Program-made: the position numbers and the translations under genes
Part shown: in pieces, positions 54,517 through 62,339 of the stretch
Layout of the letters: each line of letters starts with the position of its first letter
Position numbering within the stretch: the stretch's first letter is position 1
Notes under the pieces: model-generated
The model's input: only the letters and a program-made list of their open reading frames with translations
Told to the model about the DNA's origin: nothing
Database searches by the model: none
Assembly (NCBI RefSeq): GCF_000758605.1
Contig: NZ_CP009282.1
Span: 558,001-622,000, forward strand
Origin: Paenibacillus sp. FSL R5-0912
Lineage (GTDB): Bacteria > Bacillota > Bacilli > Paenibacillales > Paenibacillaceae
Length of the DNA stretch: 64,000 nt
Reading direction: 5' to 3'

Positions 54517-54595
54517 TCGAAAATTACTAGAATCATATTAATCGACGCAATATACAGTAAAATGTAAGCAGGTTGTCTTGCAGGAGGGAATCAAT

Positions 54596-55096
54596 ATGCT
54601 GTATATATTTGGCGGGTTGCCGGGCACCGGCAAGTCTGCGTTATCATCTGCTTTAGCAAGTGAACTTCGGGCACCGTATCTTCGGGTTGATGTCGTAGAA
54701 CAGGCTATGCGTGTTGCCGGGGTCAAGGTTGACGGACCTGAGGGTTACATCGTTTGTTACGAGATAGCGAGGCAGAATCTTATTTTAGGTCTGGATGTGA
54801 TCGCAGACACGGTCAATCCCATTCACTATACACGCCAAGCTTGGCGTAATGTAGCAGAGTCTTTAGAAATTCCGTATGTCGAAATCGAAGTGGTCTGCTC
54901 AGACGAATGTGTACACAAGCATCGGGTCACTACTCGTACAACAGATATCCCCGGCTTTACTCTCCCCACTTGGGACGAGGTTAAGAACAGACATTACGAA
55001 GCTTGGGACCGCGACCACATCGTGATCGATACGGCTCATCAAACCGTGACGGAAAGCTGGATGTTATTACGTGAACAGCTAAGTCTGAAGAAATAA
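54596..55096 (+). CDS. P-loop kinase-like ATPase, 166 aa
   Basis: The start is ATG 54596 after AGGAGGG. Walker A FGGLPGTGKSALSSAL at the N-terminus, ADTVNPIHYTRQAW and EIEVVCSDECVHKHRV, ending with WDRDHIVIDTAH. It is a small nucleotide/sugar-kinase-like or zeta-toxin-like protein (COG0645 type). The target is unknown; no antitoxin-like gene adjoins. It is part of the AT-richer accessory trio. Confidence 0.8.
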   Translation: MLYIFGGLPGTGKSALSSALASELRAPYLRVDVVEQAMRVAGVKVDGPEGYIVCYEIARQNLILGLDVIADTVNPIHYTRQAWRNVAESLEIPYVEIEVVCSDECVHKHRVTTRTTDIPGFTLPTWDEVKNRHYEAWDRDHIVIDTAHQTVTESWMLLREQLSLKK

Positions 55097-55162
55097 TAAA
55101 CTTGAGCTATGATTGTCGTAGACGATGCCTGCCTTACATTTGGATAGGGGAAGAAGCTAAAT

Positions 55163-55212
55163 AAACAGCGACAGTCAAGGACTTGAATTTCTGTCCACAA
55201 CTGCCGCTGTTT
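55163..55212. terminator. Bidirectional hairpin between convergent genes
   Basis: Arms AAACAGCG and CGCTGTTT with inner ACAGT/ACTG pairs, lying between the P-loop gene and the chemoreceptor gene. Confidence 0.75.
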
Positions 55213-55258
55213 CACTTTCAAGGTCTGTCTAATGTTGCTGCTTGGAGCAAAGGTGAAG

Positions 55259-56848
55259 CTACAGGCGGAAGGAGGAGACAGTGCTCTGCAGCTCTTCGGC
55301 CAGGCTGGCCAGAGATTGGGCGGAAGAAGCGGTCTCTTCGCTGCTTGCAGCCGACTGCTGAGTGGTGGCGGAGATATTCTCTACAGCGGCCAGTACATTG
55401 GTCGATTGGGCCGCTTGTTCTTCACTGGCTGCGGCGATTTCGGAAATTTTCTGTCCGGCATTATTCACCATCGTAACGATTTTATGGAAAGAGACACCGG
55501 TTTTCTGTGACAACTCGGCACTTTCCTGAACGGCGCTCACACTGTCGCGCGTGTTCAGCTGCATCCCCTTGATGATGCCAGTTATCTGCTTGGTGGCTTC
55601 ACCACTGCGTTCGGCAAGCTTTCGTACCTCATCGGCAACGACGGCGAAACCTCGTCCCTGTTCCCCGGCCCGTGCGGCTTCAATGGCGGCGTTCAAAGCG
55701 AGCAGATTGGTCTGGTCAGCGATATCCTCAATGACATCGATGATATCGCCGACCTTCTGGGAGTCCTCTTCCAGACGGGACATCTGACCGCTGACGGCCA
55801 GCATGCTCTCCATCGATTCCTGAATGATGCTGTTGCCGTTCTCGGCAATCGCCACGGTCTCATCGGAGATGACCGAAGCCTGTTCGGTGTTCTGGGCTAC
55901 AGAGTGGATGGCGCTGGAGAGCTCTTTGAATAGCTCGCTGATCGTCCCGGCATCATTCGCGGTAGAAGTGCTGCCGCTCGCCACCTCCTGCGTACTGGCG
56001 GAAATCTCCTCTGCGGCGGCGGACAGGCTCTGGGAATGCAGCAGGATGGACCCTACGGTCTTGCGGAGATTGCTGACCATCTCATTAACCTTGGCTGCCA
56101 GTATGCCGATTTCATCTTTGGTGTCGATCTCTGACTGGCTGCGTAAATCGCCATCGGCTACCTTGGAGAGGATCTGTACTACCTTCGCCAGCGGATTTGA
56201 AATGATCCGGGAGATCATATAGCCGAGCAGGATGCACAGCAGCACGGCACCTACAATGATAGCAAGCGTAATTGTGCGCGAGGAGCTGTACAGGGAAGCC
56301 CCGTCCTGTTTGGCCTGATCCGCTTCCTTGATATTGATGCTGATCAGATTGTTGATGATTTGCTTGAGCTCCTCTGCTTCATTGGCGAGAGCAGGGCTGC
56401 GGAGTATGCTCAGCAGTTCGTCGTCCCTCTGGGCGATGGCGGCGCTGATCAGGGAATCGTAAGTTTTTACATAGGCGTTCCAGGCGTTGTCGAACGGTGC
56501 GATCGCTTGGACGGAGTCCTCGCTGAGCTTTGTTTTACGGAAGGCTGCGATGCTGTCCAGCACATTCTGCTTTTCGGTTTCATAGTCTTCCACACGCTGA
56601 TTCCGTTCAGAGGCCGTTTCTTTAATATACAGGTCACGGGCAATGCCGCGCATCACGGAGAAGCTGTTCTGCGAACTCTGGAGTGAAGAGACAGGCACCA
56701 GATTGTTTGTGTACATATCATCCAGGCTGTTATTGATTGAACCCAGATTGCTCAGACCATAGAGACCCACGAAGGCTAAAATGACAGCGACTACCAAAAA
56801 GGATGAGATTAACTTCACGCTTGTTTTTAAATTATAAAACCATTTCAT
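55259..56848 (-). CDS. Methyl-accepting chemotaxis protein
   Basis: Protein of 529 residues, start ATG 56848 after GGGGGAAAC. First helix about 10-32, an extracellular four-helix-bundle (4HB) ligand domain (about 33-185), a second helix, HAMP (about 210-265), and a cytoplasmic signalling rod with the hairpin tip DQTNLLALNAAIEAARAGEQGRG. The ligand is unknown. It is the last gene of cheW-cheA-mcp, with 29-base gaps, so a dedicated receptor for this kinase is likely. Confidence 0.95.
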   Translation of the reverse strand: MKWFYNLKTSVKLISSFLVVAVILAFVGLYGLSNLGSINNSLDDMYTNNLVPVSSLQSSQNSFSVMRGIARDLYIKETASERNQRVEDYETEKQNVLDSIAAFRKTKLSEDSVQAIAPFDNAWNAYVKTYDSLISAAIAQRDDELLSILRSPALANEAEELKQIINNLISINIKEADQAKQDGASLYSSSRTITLAIIVGAVLLCILLGYMISRIISNPLAKVVQILSKVADGDLRSQSEIDTKDEIGILAAKVNEMVSNLRKTVGSILLHSQSLSAAAEEISASTQEVASGSTSTANDAGTISELFKELSSAIHSVAQNTEQASVISDETVAIAENGNSIIQESMESMLAVSGQMSRLEEDSQKVGDIIDVIEDIADQTNLLALNAAIEAARAGEQGRGFAVVADEVRKLAERSGEATKQITGIIKGMQLNTRDSVSAVQESAELSQKTGVSFHKIVTMVNNAGQKISEIAAASEEQAAQSTNVLAAVENISATTQQSAASSEETASSAQSLASLAEELQSTVSSFRL

Positions 56849-56877
56849 ACCTGTTTCCCCCAGTAATCATGAATTTG

Positions 56878-58875
56878 TTAAACAAAAGTACCTGCTGTGA
56901 CAAACAGATTTGCCGTGTCTATGATAAGCGCAATTTTGCCGTTCCCCAGAATGGTAGCTCCTGAAATGCTGTCTGTTTTGCCTATGTATGAGCCTAGCGA
57001 TTTAATCACAATATCCTGGTTGCCAACAAGCGCGTCTACTGCCAGTGCCAGCCTTTTCTCTCCACGTCCCAGAATGATCAGTGGAACTGAAGCTTCGCTT
57101 GCGTCTGCTTCCGGTGGTATCCCCAGGCAATCCTGCAGCCAGACCACCGGGACGAGCTGATTGCGTGCGGTAATGACAGGCTGTCCGCGAACAGAGCGGA
57201 TCTCACCGGGGGCTGTACGGATAATTTCGGCCACGCTGCTCATCGGAATAACGAAGGTGGCTGAGCCGACATGTACGAGTAGTCCGCGGATGATAGCGAG
57301 TGTCAAGGGCAGCCGGATAGTAAAGCGTGTGCCTTGCCCTTTGGTGGTCTCAATATCGATCATTCCATTGATCCGTTCAATGTCATTCCGGACGATATCC
57401 ATTCCTACCCCGCGGCCGGAGATATCGCTGATCTGACTGGCTGTGGAGAAGCCGGGTCTGAAAATAAGGCGCAGGGCCTCATCGTCAGTCATGTTACGGG
57501 CCTCTTCAGCGGTAATGATGCCCTTCTTTAAGGCGGATTGGGCAATCGCTTCGGAATCAATACCGGCCCCGTCGTCTTCAATAACCAGAACGACCTGATT
57601 ATCCTCATGTGAAGCGGCGATCCGTACGGTTCCTGTTTCGCTTTTGCCGGCGATGCGCCGGGCTTCCGGGGTTTCGATACCATGATCGACAGCATTCCGC
57701 AAAAGATGGATAAGCGGGTCACCAAGCTCTTCAATCAGTGTCCGGTCCAGCTCGGTCTCCTTGCCTTCAATGACCAGCTCAATCTGCTTGTTCAGGGAGC
57801 CGGACAAGTCTCGGACCATGCGCGGGAGACGGTTGAACAGCTGTTCCAGGGGCAGCATTCGTACCTTGATCATGCTCTCCTGCAGCTCACCAGTAATACT
57901 TGCCAGATGGTCAGCCAGCTGACCGAGCTCTGCGGTCAATTCATTCGCACCATATTGTTGGTGGAACCTGCGGTTCAGGAGATGAAACCGGGTTTGATCA
58001 ATGACTAGTTCGCCCGCGAGGTTCATCAGCTTCTCCAGCCGCTCCACCTGAACGCGGATGGTTTGCGGCTTGGCGATCTGGGAGGCAGCCGGCAGTACTT
58101 CCGGCTCTTCCAGGAGATCCTGTCTCTCTGGCTCCGGGAGGGGCGGCTTCATGAATTCAGCGGGACGCAGGGAACTGTCTGGCAATTCTTCTATGTAGAT
58201 ACTCTCAACATCCATGATGGAGAGGACCTCCTGCCGGAGCTCATGGATATTGCCTTTGGGGGACAGCATCCAGGATGCCCCGTCAATCCCGTTGTCATGG
58301 GCCTGGATCTCCTCCAGCTCCGGCTTCATTCGCAGGACCGTGGAGAGGCTCCGCAGCTTGGCATCGATCAGGTGAAGCCGCGGCAGCTTCATTTCACAAC
58401 CGGGAGAGAGCCAGACATGAAGCCAGAACGGCTGGAGAGGAATGCCGGCCCTGCTTGGCCGGACAGACGGTTTCTGTTCATGTCTCTGCCGTTCTTCCAC
58501 TCCAAATGTGCTGAGCTTCTGAATAAGCCCGGATACATCTGTCGTCTCCTGATCATTAGCGGCGATCTCACTTTGCAGTGCGCGCATTCCGTCCAGCGCC
58601 TGGAAGAACAGGCGGATCAGCTCATTCGTAACTTGCCGTTCTCCGTTCCTCATCTGGTGAAGCAGATGCTCAAGATGATGTGTGACCTCCTTCAGCCTGT
58701 TATAGCCCATGGATGCAGAGGAGCCTTTCAGGGTATGGGCCGCCCGGAAGAATTGCTGTATTCCGGCTTCCGTTTCTCCGCTCTGTTCAAGCCGGAGTAC
58801 TTCATCTTCGATCAGCTGTAGCTGATCCTCCAGTTCTTCAAGAAAAATCCCGCGGTATTCTGATAAGTCAACCAT
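56878..58875 (-). CDS. cheA: Chemotaxis histidine kinase CheA
   Basis: Protein of 665 residues with all five CheA domains: P1 with phospho-acceptor His47 in FRAAHTLKGSSASMG; a P2-like CheY-binding domain (about 140-240); P3 dimerisation (VERLEKLMNLAGELVID); P4 with N-box HLLRNAVDHG and DDGAGID, plus GRGVGMD; and a CheW-like P5. It phosphorylates CheY/CheB-type regulators, none of which is encoded here, so this is either an accessory system with its regulators elsewhere or one that feeds the main pathway. Confidence 0.95.
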   Translation of the reverse strand: MVDLSEYRGIFLEELEDQLQLIEDEVLRLEQSGETEAGIQQFFRAAHTLKGSSASMGYNRLKEVTHHLEHLLHQMRNGERQVTNELIRLFFQALDGMRALQSEIAANDQETTDVSGLIQKLSTFGVEERQRHEQKPSVRPSRAGIPLQPFWLHVWLSPGCEMKLPRLHLIDAKLRSLSTVLRMKPELEEIQAHDNGIDGASWMLSPKGNIHELRQEVLSIMDVESIYIEELPDSSLRPAEFMKPPLPEPERQDLLEEPEVLPAASQIAKPQTIRVQVERLEKLMNLAGELVIDQTRFHLLNRRFHQQYGANELTAELGQLADHLASITGELQESMIKVRMLPLEQLFNRLPRMVRDLSGSLNKQIELVIEGKETELDRTLIEELGDPLIHLLRNAVDHGIETPEARRIAGKSETGTVRIAASHEDNQVVLVIEDDGAGIDSEAIAQSALKKGIITAEEARNMTDDEALRLIFRPGFSTASQISDISGRGVGMDIVRNDIERINGMIDIETTKGQGTRFTIRLPLTLAIIRGLLVHVGSATFVIPMSSVAEIIRTAPGEIRSVRGQPVITARNQLVPVVWLQDCLGIPPEADASEASVPLIILGRGEKRLALAVDALVGNQDIVIKSLGSYIGKTDSISGATILGNGKIALIIDTANLFVTAGTFV

Positions 58876-58904
58876 AATTCACCTTCTCTCCGTGTAGCCG
58901 CCGA

Positions 58905-59333
58905 TTACTCACGCAGCAGTATCTCATCCAGCTTGAGGATTCCGACCAGTCCCGAAGATGAGAAGCCTACTCCGTTGAAGAAGGAAGGGCTGATTCCGGA
59001 GAAGCTGTCAGGTGGGGGCTGAATATCGTTAAATGTAGTCACTTTATTCACCTTGTCGACTATGATACCAACAGCGTCCTCCAGGTGATGGACGACCAGA
59101 ATACGTGTATGCTTGGTATAGTCGAGCTCTGCCATATCCAGCAGCACCCTCAGGCTAAGCACAGGCACGATTTTTCCCCTCAAATTGATGATCCCTTTAA
59201 CGTAATGGCGGCCGTTAGGAATATCCGTAATCTCCTGCATTCTAATAATTTCATGAACATCAGAAATGGGGATGGCGTAATGCTCATGATCCACCCCGAA
59301 TTCAACATATTGCTTCTGTAAGGCAGACTCCAT
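58905..59333 (-). CDS. cheW: Chemotaxis coupling protein CheW
   Basis: Protein of 142 residues with the two SH3-like barrels of CheW: EFGVDHEHYAIPISDVHEII, IPNGRHYVKGIINLRGKIVPVLSLR, and GIIVDKVNKVTTF. Start ATG 59333 after GGAGG. It links receptor and kinase. It is the first gene of the operon; its start is 154 bases from the left inverted repeat of the recombinase segment, and no clear sigma-A or sigma-D promoter was seen in that space. Confidence 0.93.
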   Translation of the reverse strand: MESALQKQYVEFGVDHEHYAIPISDVHEIIRMQEITDIPNGRHYVKGIINLRGKIVPVLSLRVLLDMAELDYTKHTRILVVHHLEDAVGIIVDKVNKVTTFNDIQPPPDSFSGISPSFFNGVGFSSSGLVGILKLDEILLRE

Positions 59334-59486
59334 ATTTTACCTCCGGCTTCTCTAATAATTGCTTGTACGCAGCTGCTCCTTGGGTACGGATTCCTACCCC
59401 CTTTTCTTCACAATCGATAATCCTGCTGCTCCTGCAGTGCCCGGTATTCAAGATCGCATGTCGTAAAAAGACAAATTACCGGAAAG

Positions 59487-59518
59487 ATGTCGTACAATAT
59501 CACTTATGCGACATTTTT
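59487..59518. repeat. Left inverted repeat / recombinase crossover site
   Basis: Bases 59488-59518 are the exact reverse complement of 60755-60785. Inside, arms ATGTCGTACAA (59487-59497) and TTATGCGACAT (59504-59514) are imperfect inverted copies (9 of 11) around TATCAC, the 11-6-11 layout of a tyrosine recombinase core site; the right arm starts TTATG as XerD half-sites do. A further half-site ATGTCGTAAAA lies at 59458-59468. Confidence 0.9.
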
Positions 59519-59538
59519 ATACATGGAGGAGCAGTGAA

Positions 59539-60504
59539 ATGACAATAAAACAGGCAGAAATGAGCAGCGCCCAGTTAAGTTTGGTTTACTCGGGTGCGGG
59601 CAATATCAGTGATGATCAGATTGTTCAGATGTTTGTGGTAACCTGCTGCGCCAATACCAATACAGAACGTAATTACAGGAGGGCCATTGCTGACTTTCGT
59701 AAATATATAACGGGTACGCCCTTACGGGAAGTGACCTGGAGGGAGATAGAGGCGTATAAATTCTTTCTGACCCAGGGAGGCTACAGCTATCCGAAGCAAC
59801 TGGCTCCGGCAAGTATTGCCGCATTTCTTGCGCCTTTGAAGTCATTTTATAAATGGGGTAGTGATCAGCATATCGGCATCTTTGCAGCCAATCCCACCTT
59901 AAGCGTGCGCATTCCCAAAATTTCAATAACAAGCCGGAAGAATTTCCTGACCAAAAGAGAAGTGGGGAATTTGCTGGGGGAGCTTCAGAAGCAGAGCCTG
60001 CGCAATTACCTGATCGGGCTGACACTGGTGATGCTGGGACTCCGCGTATCTGAGCTGACAGCGATGAAATGGGGCGATTTCCATACGGATCCTCTGGAGG
60101 CCTCTGTCTGGCTGACGGTCGCGAATGCCAAGGGCGGCAAGCGCAGAGAAATCAAAGTGCCGCCAATGCTTTGGCGTCTGTACTCTCAATTACCCGGTGC
60201 CCCTGATGTGAAGGGGAGTGCTGATGCGGAGCTTCGGATGTTTCCGTTATCCTCAAGACAGGTTGAGCGGATCATCAAGACAGCCGGAGAGTCAAGCTCC
60301 ATTGAGAAAAAGGCTACTCCGCACTGGCTGCGCCATACCAGTGCCACACTGGCGTTGCTGCAAGGGGCCTCGCTTCAACAGGTACAGGAATCGCTGGGAC
60401 ATTCCCACATCAATACCACTCAGCGTTATCTCCACACGGTTCAGCAAATTCAAAAGGCCGCCCCGGATTTTGTGGAGGACAGCCTGCGGAATTTTATTCA
60501 ATAA
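59539..60504 (+). CDS. Tyrosine site-specific recombinase
   Basis: Protein of 321 residues. The start is ATG 59539 after GGAGGAG; an upstream ATG at 59506 lies inside the inverted repeat. It has an N-terminal SAM-like DNA-binding domain (about 25-125, NTERNYRRAIADFRKYI) and a catalytic domain with a full active site: Arg169 (LGLRVSEL), Lys198 in the beta-hairpin (NAKGGKRR), His262 and Arg265 (HWLRHTSA), His288 (LGHSH) and nucleophile Tyr297 (TQRYLH). It is XerC/D-like in size. Its gene lies between perfect inverted repeats that look like its own target sites, so it probably inverts the segment carrying itself. Confidence 0.93.
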   Translation: MTIKQAEMSSAQLSLVYSGAGNISDDQIVQMFVVTCCANTNTERNYRRAIADFRKYITGTPLREVTWREIEAYKFFLTQGGYSYPKQLAPASIAAFLAPLKSFYKWGSDQHIGIFAANPTLSVRIPKISITSRKNFLTKREVGNLLGELQKQSLRNYLIGLTLVMLGLRVSELTAMKWGDFHTDPLEASVWLTVANAKGGKRREIKVPPMLWRLYSQLPGAPDVKGSADAELRMFPLSSRQVERIIKTAGESSSIEKKATPHWLRHTSATLALLQGASLQQVQESLGHSHINTTQRYLHTVQQIQKAAPDFVEDSLRNFIQ

Positions 60505-60669
60505 GACAAGGTTTGACAAAATGTGCAGGAACACGGGCAGGACTGAATTTTGTCCTTGAAGCCGTCCGTCAAAGCATAGAAGGTTTATTCTACGGAGAAT
60601 TCAAGCGATTTGCAGGTGGAATCAACTTAAAAGCGGATCGGTTGGAGAGAGTTTTATCCGGGAAGTTTC

Positions 60670-60698
60670 TATACAGAAGTTAAGAAATGGCCTATAAT
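60670..60698 (+). promoter_or_regulatory. Promoter candidate inside the invertible segment
   Basis: TATACA, 17 bases, TATAAT. It reads outward through the right repeat in the present orientation. If the segment flips, it would read out through the left repeat toward cheW. A lone TTGACA at 60514 has no matching -10. The rest of 60505-60754 is featureless. Confidence 0.4.
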
Positions 60699-60754
60699 TA
60701 ACGCATTGCTGCTTCGTTATGCGTAAATGTGAAGGGTTATTCTTATTTTTGGTG

Positions 60755-60785
60755 AAAAATGTCGCATAAGTGATATTGTACGACA
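60755..60785. repeat. Right inverted repeat / recombinase crossover site
   Basis: Reverse complement of the left repeat, 31 of 31 bases. Core arms ATGTCGCATAA (60759-60769), centre GTGATA, then TTGTACGACA. Confidence 0.9.
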
Positions 60786-60932
60786 CAATTCGTCAAGTCA
60801 TACATAAATATTTAATGTATAATATGGTTAATAATGTGTATGATGGGTGAAAAAACTAAATTTATTCTACTGCATCCATGAAGCACATCCGTTTGTCCCA
60901 CAGAATGAACACAGTGAATCTTTTCAAACGCC

Positions 60933-60951
60933 AACCCCCTATATGGGGGTT
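60933..60951. terminator. Short GC-rich hairpin
   Basis: Arms AACCCCC and GGGGGTT around five bases, followed by ATTTGC. A weak terminator that would stop transcription leaving the invertible segment. An AT-rich stretch with TATAATAT (about 60821) precedes it. Confidence 0.5.
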
Positions 60952-61015
60952 ATTTGCTTATGGGGAGCTTTCCTGACCTGGAGATGAAAAGTTCGAATTA
61001 TCGATGTACTTTGGG

Positions 61016-61065
61016 TTGACACCGGAAATCACAGGTCATATACTGTGTATATAGATATATACAGT
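61016..61065 (+). promoter_or_regulatory. Promoter and palindromic operator of the GntR/ABC operon
   Basis: TTGACA (61016-61021), 17 bases, TATACT (61039-61044). Overlapping the -10 and running downstream is a palindrome with arms CTGTGTATAT (61043-61052) and ATATATACAG (61055-61064), one mismatch. Its place and form suit autorepression by the YtrA-type regulator encoded in the operon. Confidence 0.75.
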
Positions 61066-61146
61066 AAGCACAGAGAGAAGCACACTGAACCGTGTGAATC
61101 TACTGCCGCCTGCCGCTGATGAACTCACAAAGCGAGGTTAGAGATT

Positions 61147-61875
61147 ATGACAACATTAAAGAATGCCTGGTTCATCGTGCACAGCGATTTCCGCGGTGAC
61201 AGGCTGAAGCTGCTGTGGGCGCTGCTGTTCGCCGTCGTATTCATGGGGTATATGGCCGCACTGGCCGGAATGGTATTGGATGATGCGATGGACCGGGGCG
61301 AGGGGAGGCTGCTGAGCGATGTTTTACTGGTCACCATAATTACTATGCTGGGCATTACCTTCTCCCGGAGGAACATGAAATATTTGGCGGATGATACCTA
61401 TACCCGGATGCTGGCGTATATGCGTTCCCTGCCGGTACCTGCTGAGGTCATTCTCTGCAAAAGAAAACTGAATACGCTGTTTGCCTTTATCCTGAACAGC
61501 ACACTGTACTTTGGTTTAATCTATACGATCGGCGCCAATATACGCAGCGAGCTGCCGGTCACCATGTACCTCGCATTCGCCCTTACCTGGATTGGATGCG
61601 GTCTGGTTATTGCCGGAATATACATTTTTATCGAGTTCTCGGTCAGCGGCAAAGCATATTTCCTGATTATGATCATCATCATGTTTCTGGCCATAGGCAT
61701 TGCTGGACTGGTCTATCTGGCCGGAGGGAATCTGCTGCTAGCAAGTGTGGCTGTCTCCAAGGAGTGGGGGCTGTTGTCTCCGCTGATGTGGGGTTCACTG
61801 CTGCTCGGCATTGTATCGGTGCAGTTGTTCTCCCGGTGGACGATTCACCGGCTGAAGAGCCGTGATCTCGTATGA
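61147..61875 (+). CDS. ABC-2-type membrane protein of the GntR operon
   Basis: Protein of 242 residues with six helices: KLLWALLFAVVFMGYMAALAGMVL, LLVTIITMLGITF, TLYFGLIYTIGA, LAFALTWIGCGLVIAGIYIF, YFLIMIIIMFLAIGIAGLVY and a last LMWGSLLLGIVSVQLF. It probably forms the membrane part of the transporter powered by the ATPases downstream. No substrate known. Start ATG 61147 after GAGGTTAGAG. Confidence 0.75.
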   Translation: MTTLKNAWFIVHSDFRGDRLKLLWALLFAVVFMGYMAALAGMVLDDAMDRGEGRLLSDVLLVTIITMLGITFSRRNMKYLADDTYTRMLAYMRSLPVPAEVILCKRKLNTLFAFILNSTLYFGLIYTIGANIRSELPVTMYLAFALTWIGCGLVIAGIYIFIEFSVSGKAYFLIMIIIMFLAIGIAGLVYLAGGNLLLASVAVSKEWGLLSPLMWGSLLLGIVSVQLFSRWTIHRLKSRDLV

Positions 61876-61926
61876 AACGGGGCAAAGCGTTAGTCCGGCA
61901 TGCCGGAGCTTGGAAGGCAGGTGCGT

Positions 61927-62325
61927 ATGATGTGGATACCCATACAGATAAATGAGAACAGCGCAGAGCCGCTGTATCATCAGATCGAAACCCAGCTGAA
62001 ATCGCTGATTATCTCTGGCACGATCACGGAGGGAACCCTGCTTCCTTCCATCCGTGAATTTGCAGGTGACCTGAAGTGCAGTGTGATTACCGTCCGGCGG
62101 GTCTATCAGGATCTGGAGAATGAAGGGCTGCTGCGCACAAGACAGGGAACGGGCACCTTCGTCTCCCATGTAGGCGACGGAACCATGGCAGGCTATAAGC
62201 AGGACGCCATCCGCAAAGCGCTGGAGAGTGCAGTGGATGTGGGGCTGTCCGTACATTGCAGTGAAGATGAGCTGACACAGCTGTTCAAGGAAATTGTGCA
62301 GGACAAATACGGGAAACAGGAATGA
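61927..62325 (+). CDS. GntR family regulator, YtrA type
   Basis: Protein of about 132 residues. The start is ATG 61927 (or 61930) after GGAAGGCAGGTG. It has a GntR winged helix, PLYHQIETQLKSLIISGTI, LPSIREFAGDLKCSVITVRRVYQDLENEG and TRQGTGTFV, followed by only a short helical tail, as in YtrA regulators that lack an effector domain. Such proteins repress adjacent ABC transporter operons and respond to cell-envelope antibiotics in Bacillus and relatives. It overlaps or abuts the ATPase gene. Confidence 0.9.
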   Translation: MMWIPIQINENSAEPLYHQIETQLKSLIISGTITEGTLLPSIREFAGDLKCSVITVRRVYQDLENEGLLRTRQGTGTFVSHVGDGTMAGYKQDAIRKALESAVDVGLSVHCSEDELTQLFKEIVQDKYGKQE

Positions 62326-62339
62326 AGGACGGGGATCTC

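Larger units (their letters stand above)
59487..60786. mobile_element. Putative self-inverting segment (invertible element)
   Basis: Two 31-base perfect inverted repeats with recombinase-site architecture bound a 1.24-kb segment holding only the recombinase gene and about 250 bases of non-coding DNA. No target-site duplication is visible outside the repeats, which argues against a transposon. Inverted sites plus an intact recombinase predict inversion rather than excision. Confidence 0.65.

Noticed and set aside
59487..60786. Insertion sequence or integrated plasmid remnant as explanation for the recombinase gene
   Set aside because: No target duplication, no attL/attR direct repeats, no cargo; the repeats are inverted and have crossover-site form, which fits inversion better.
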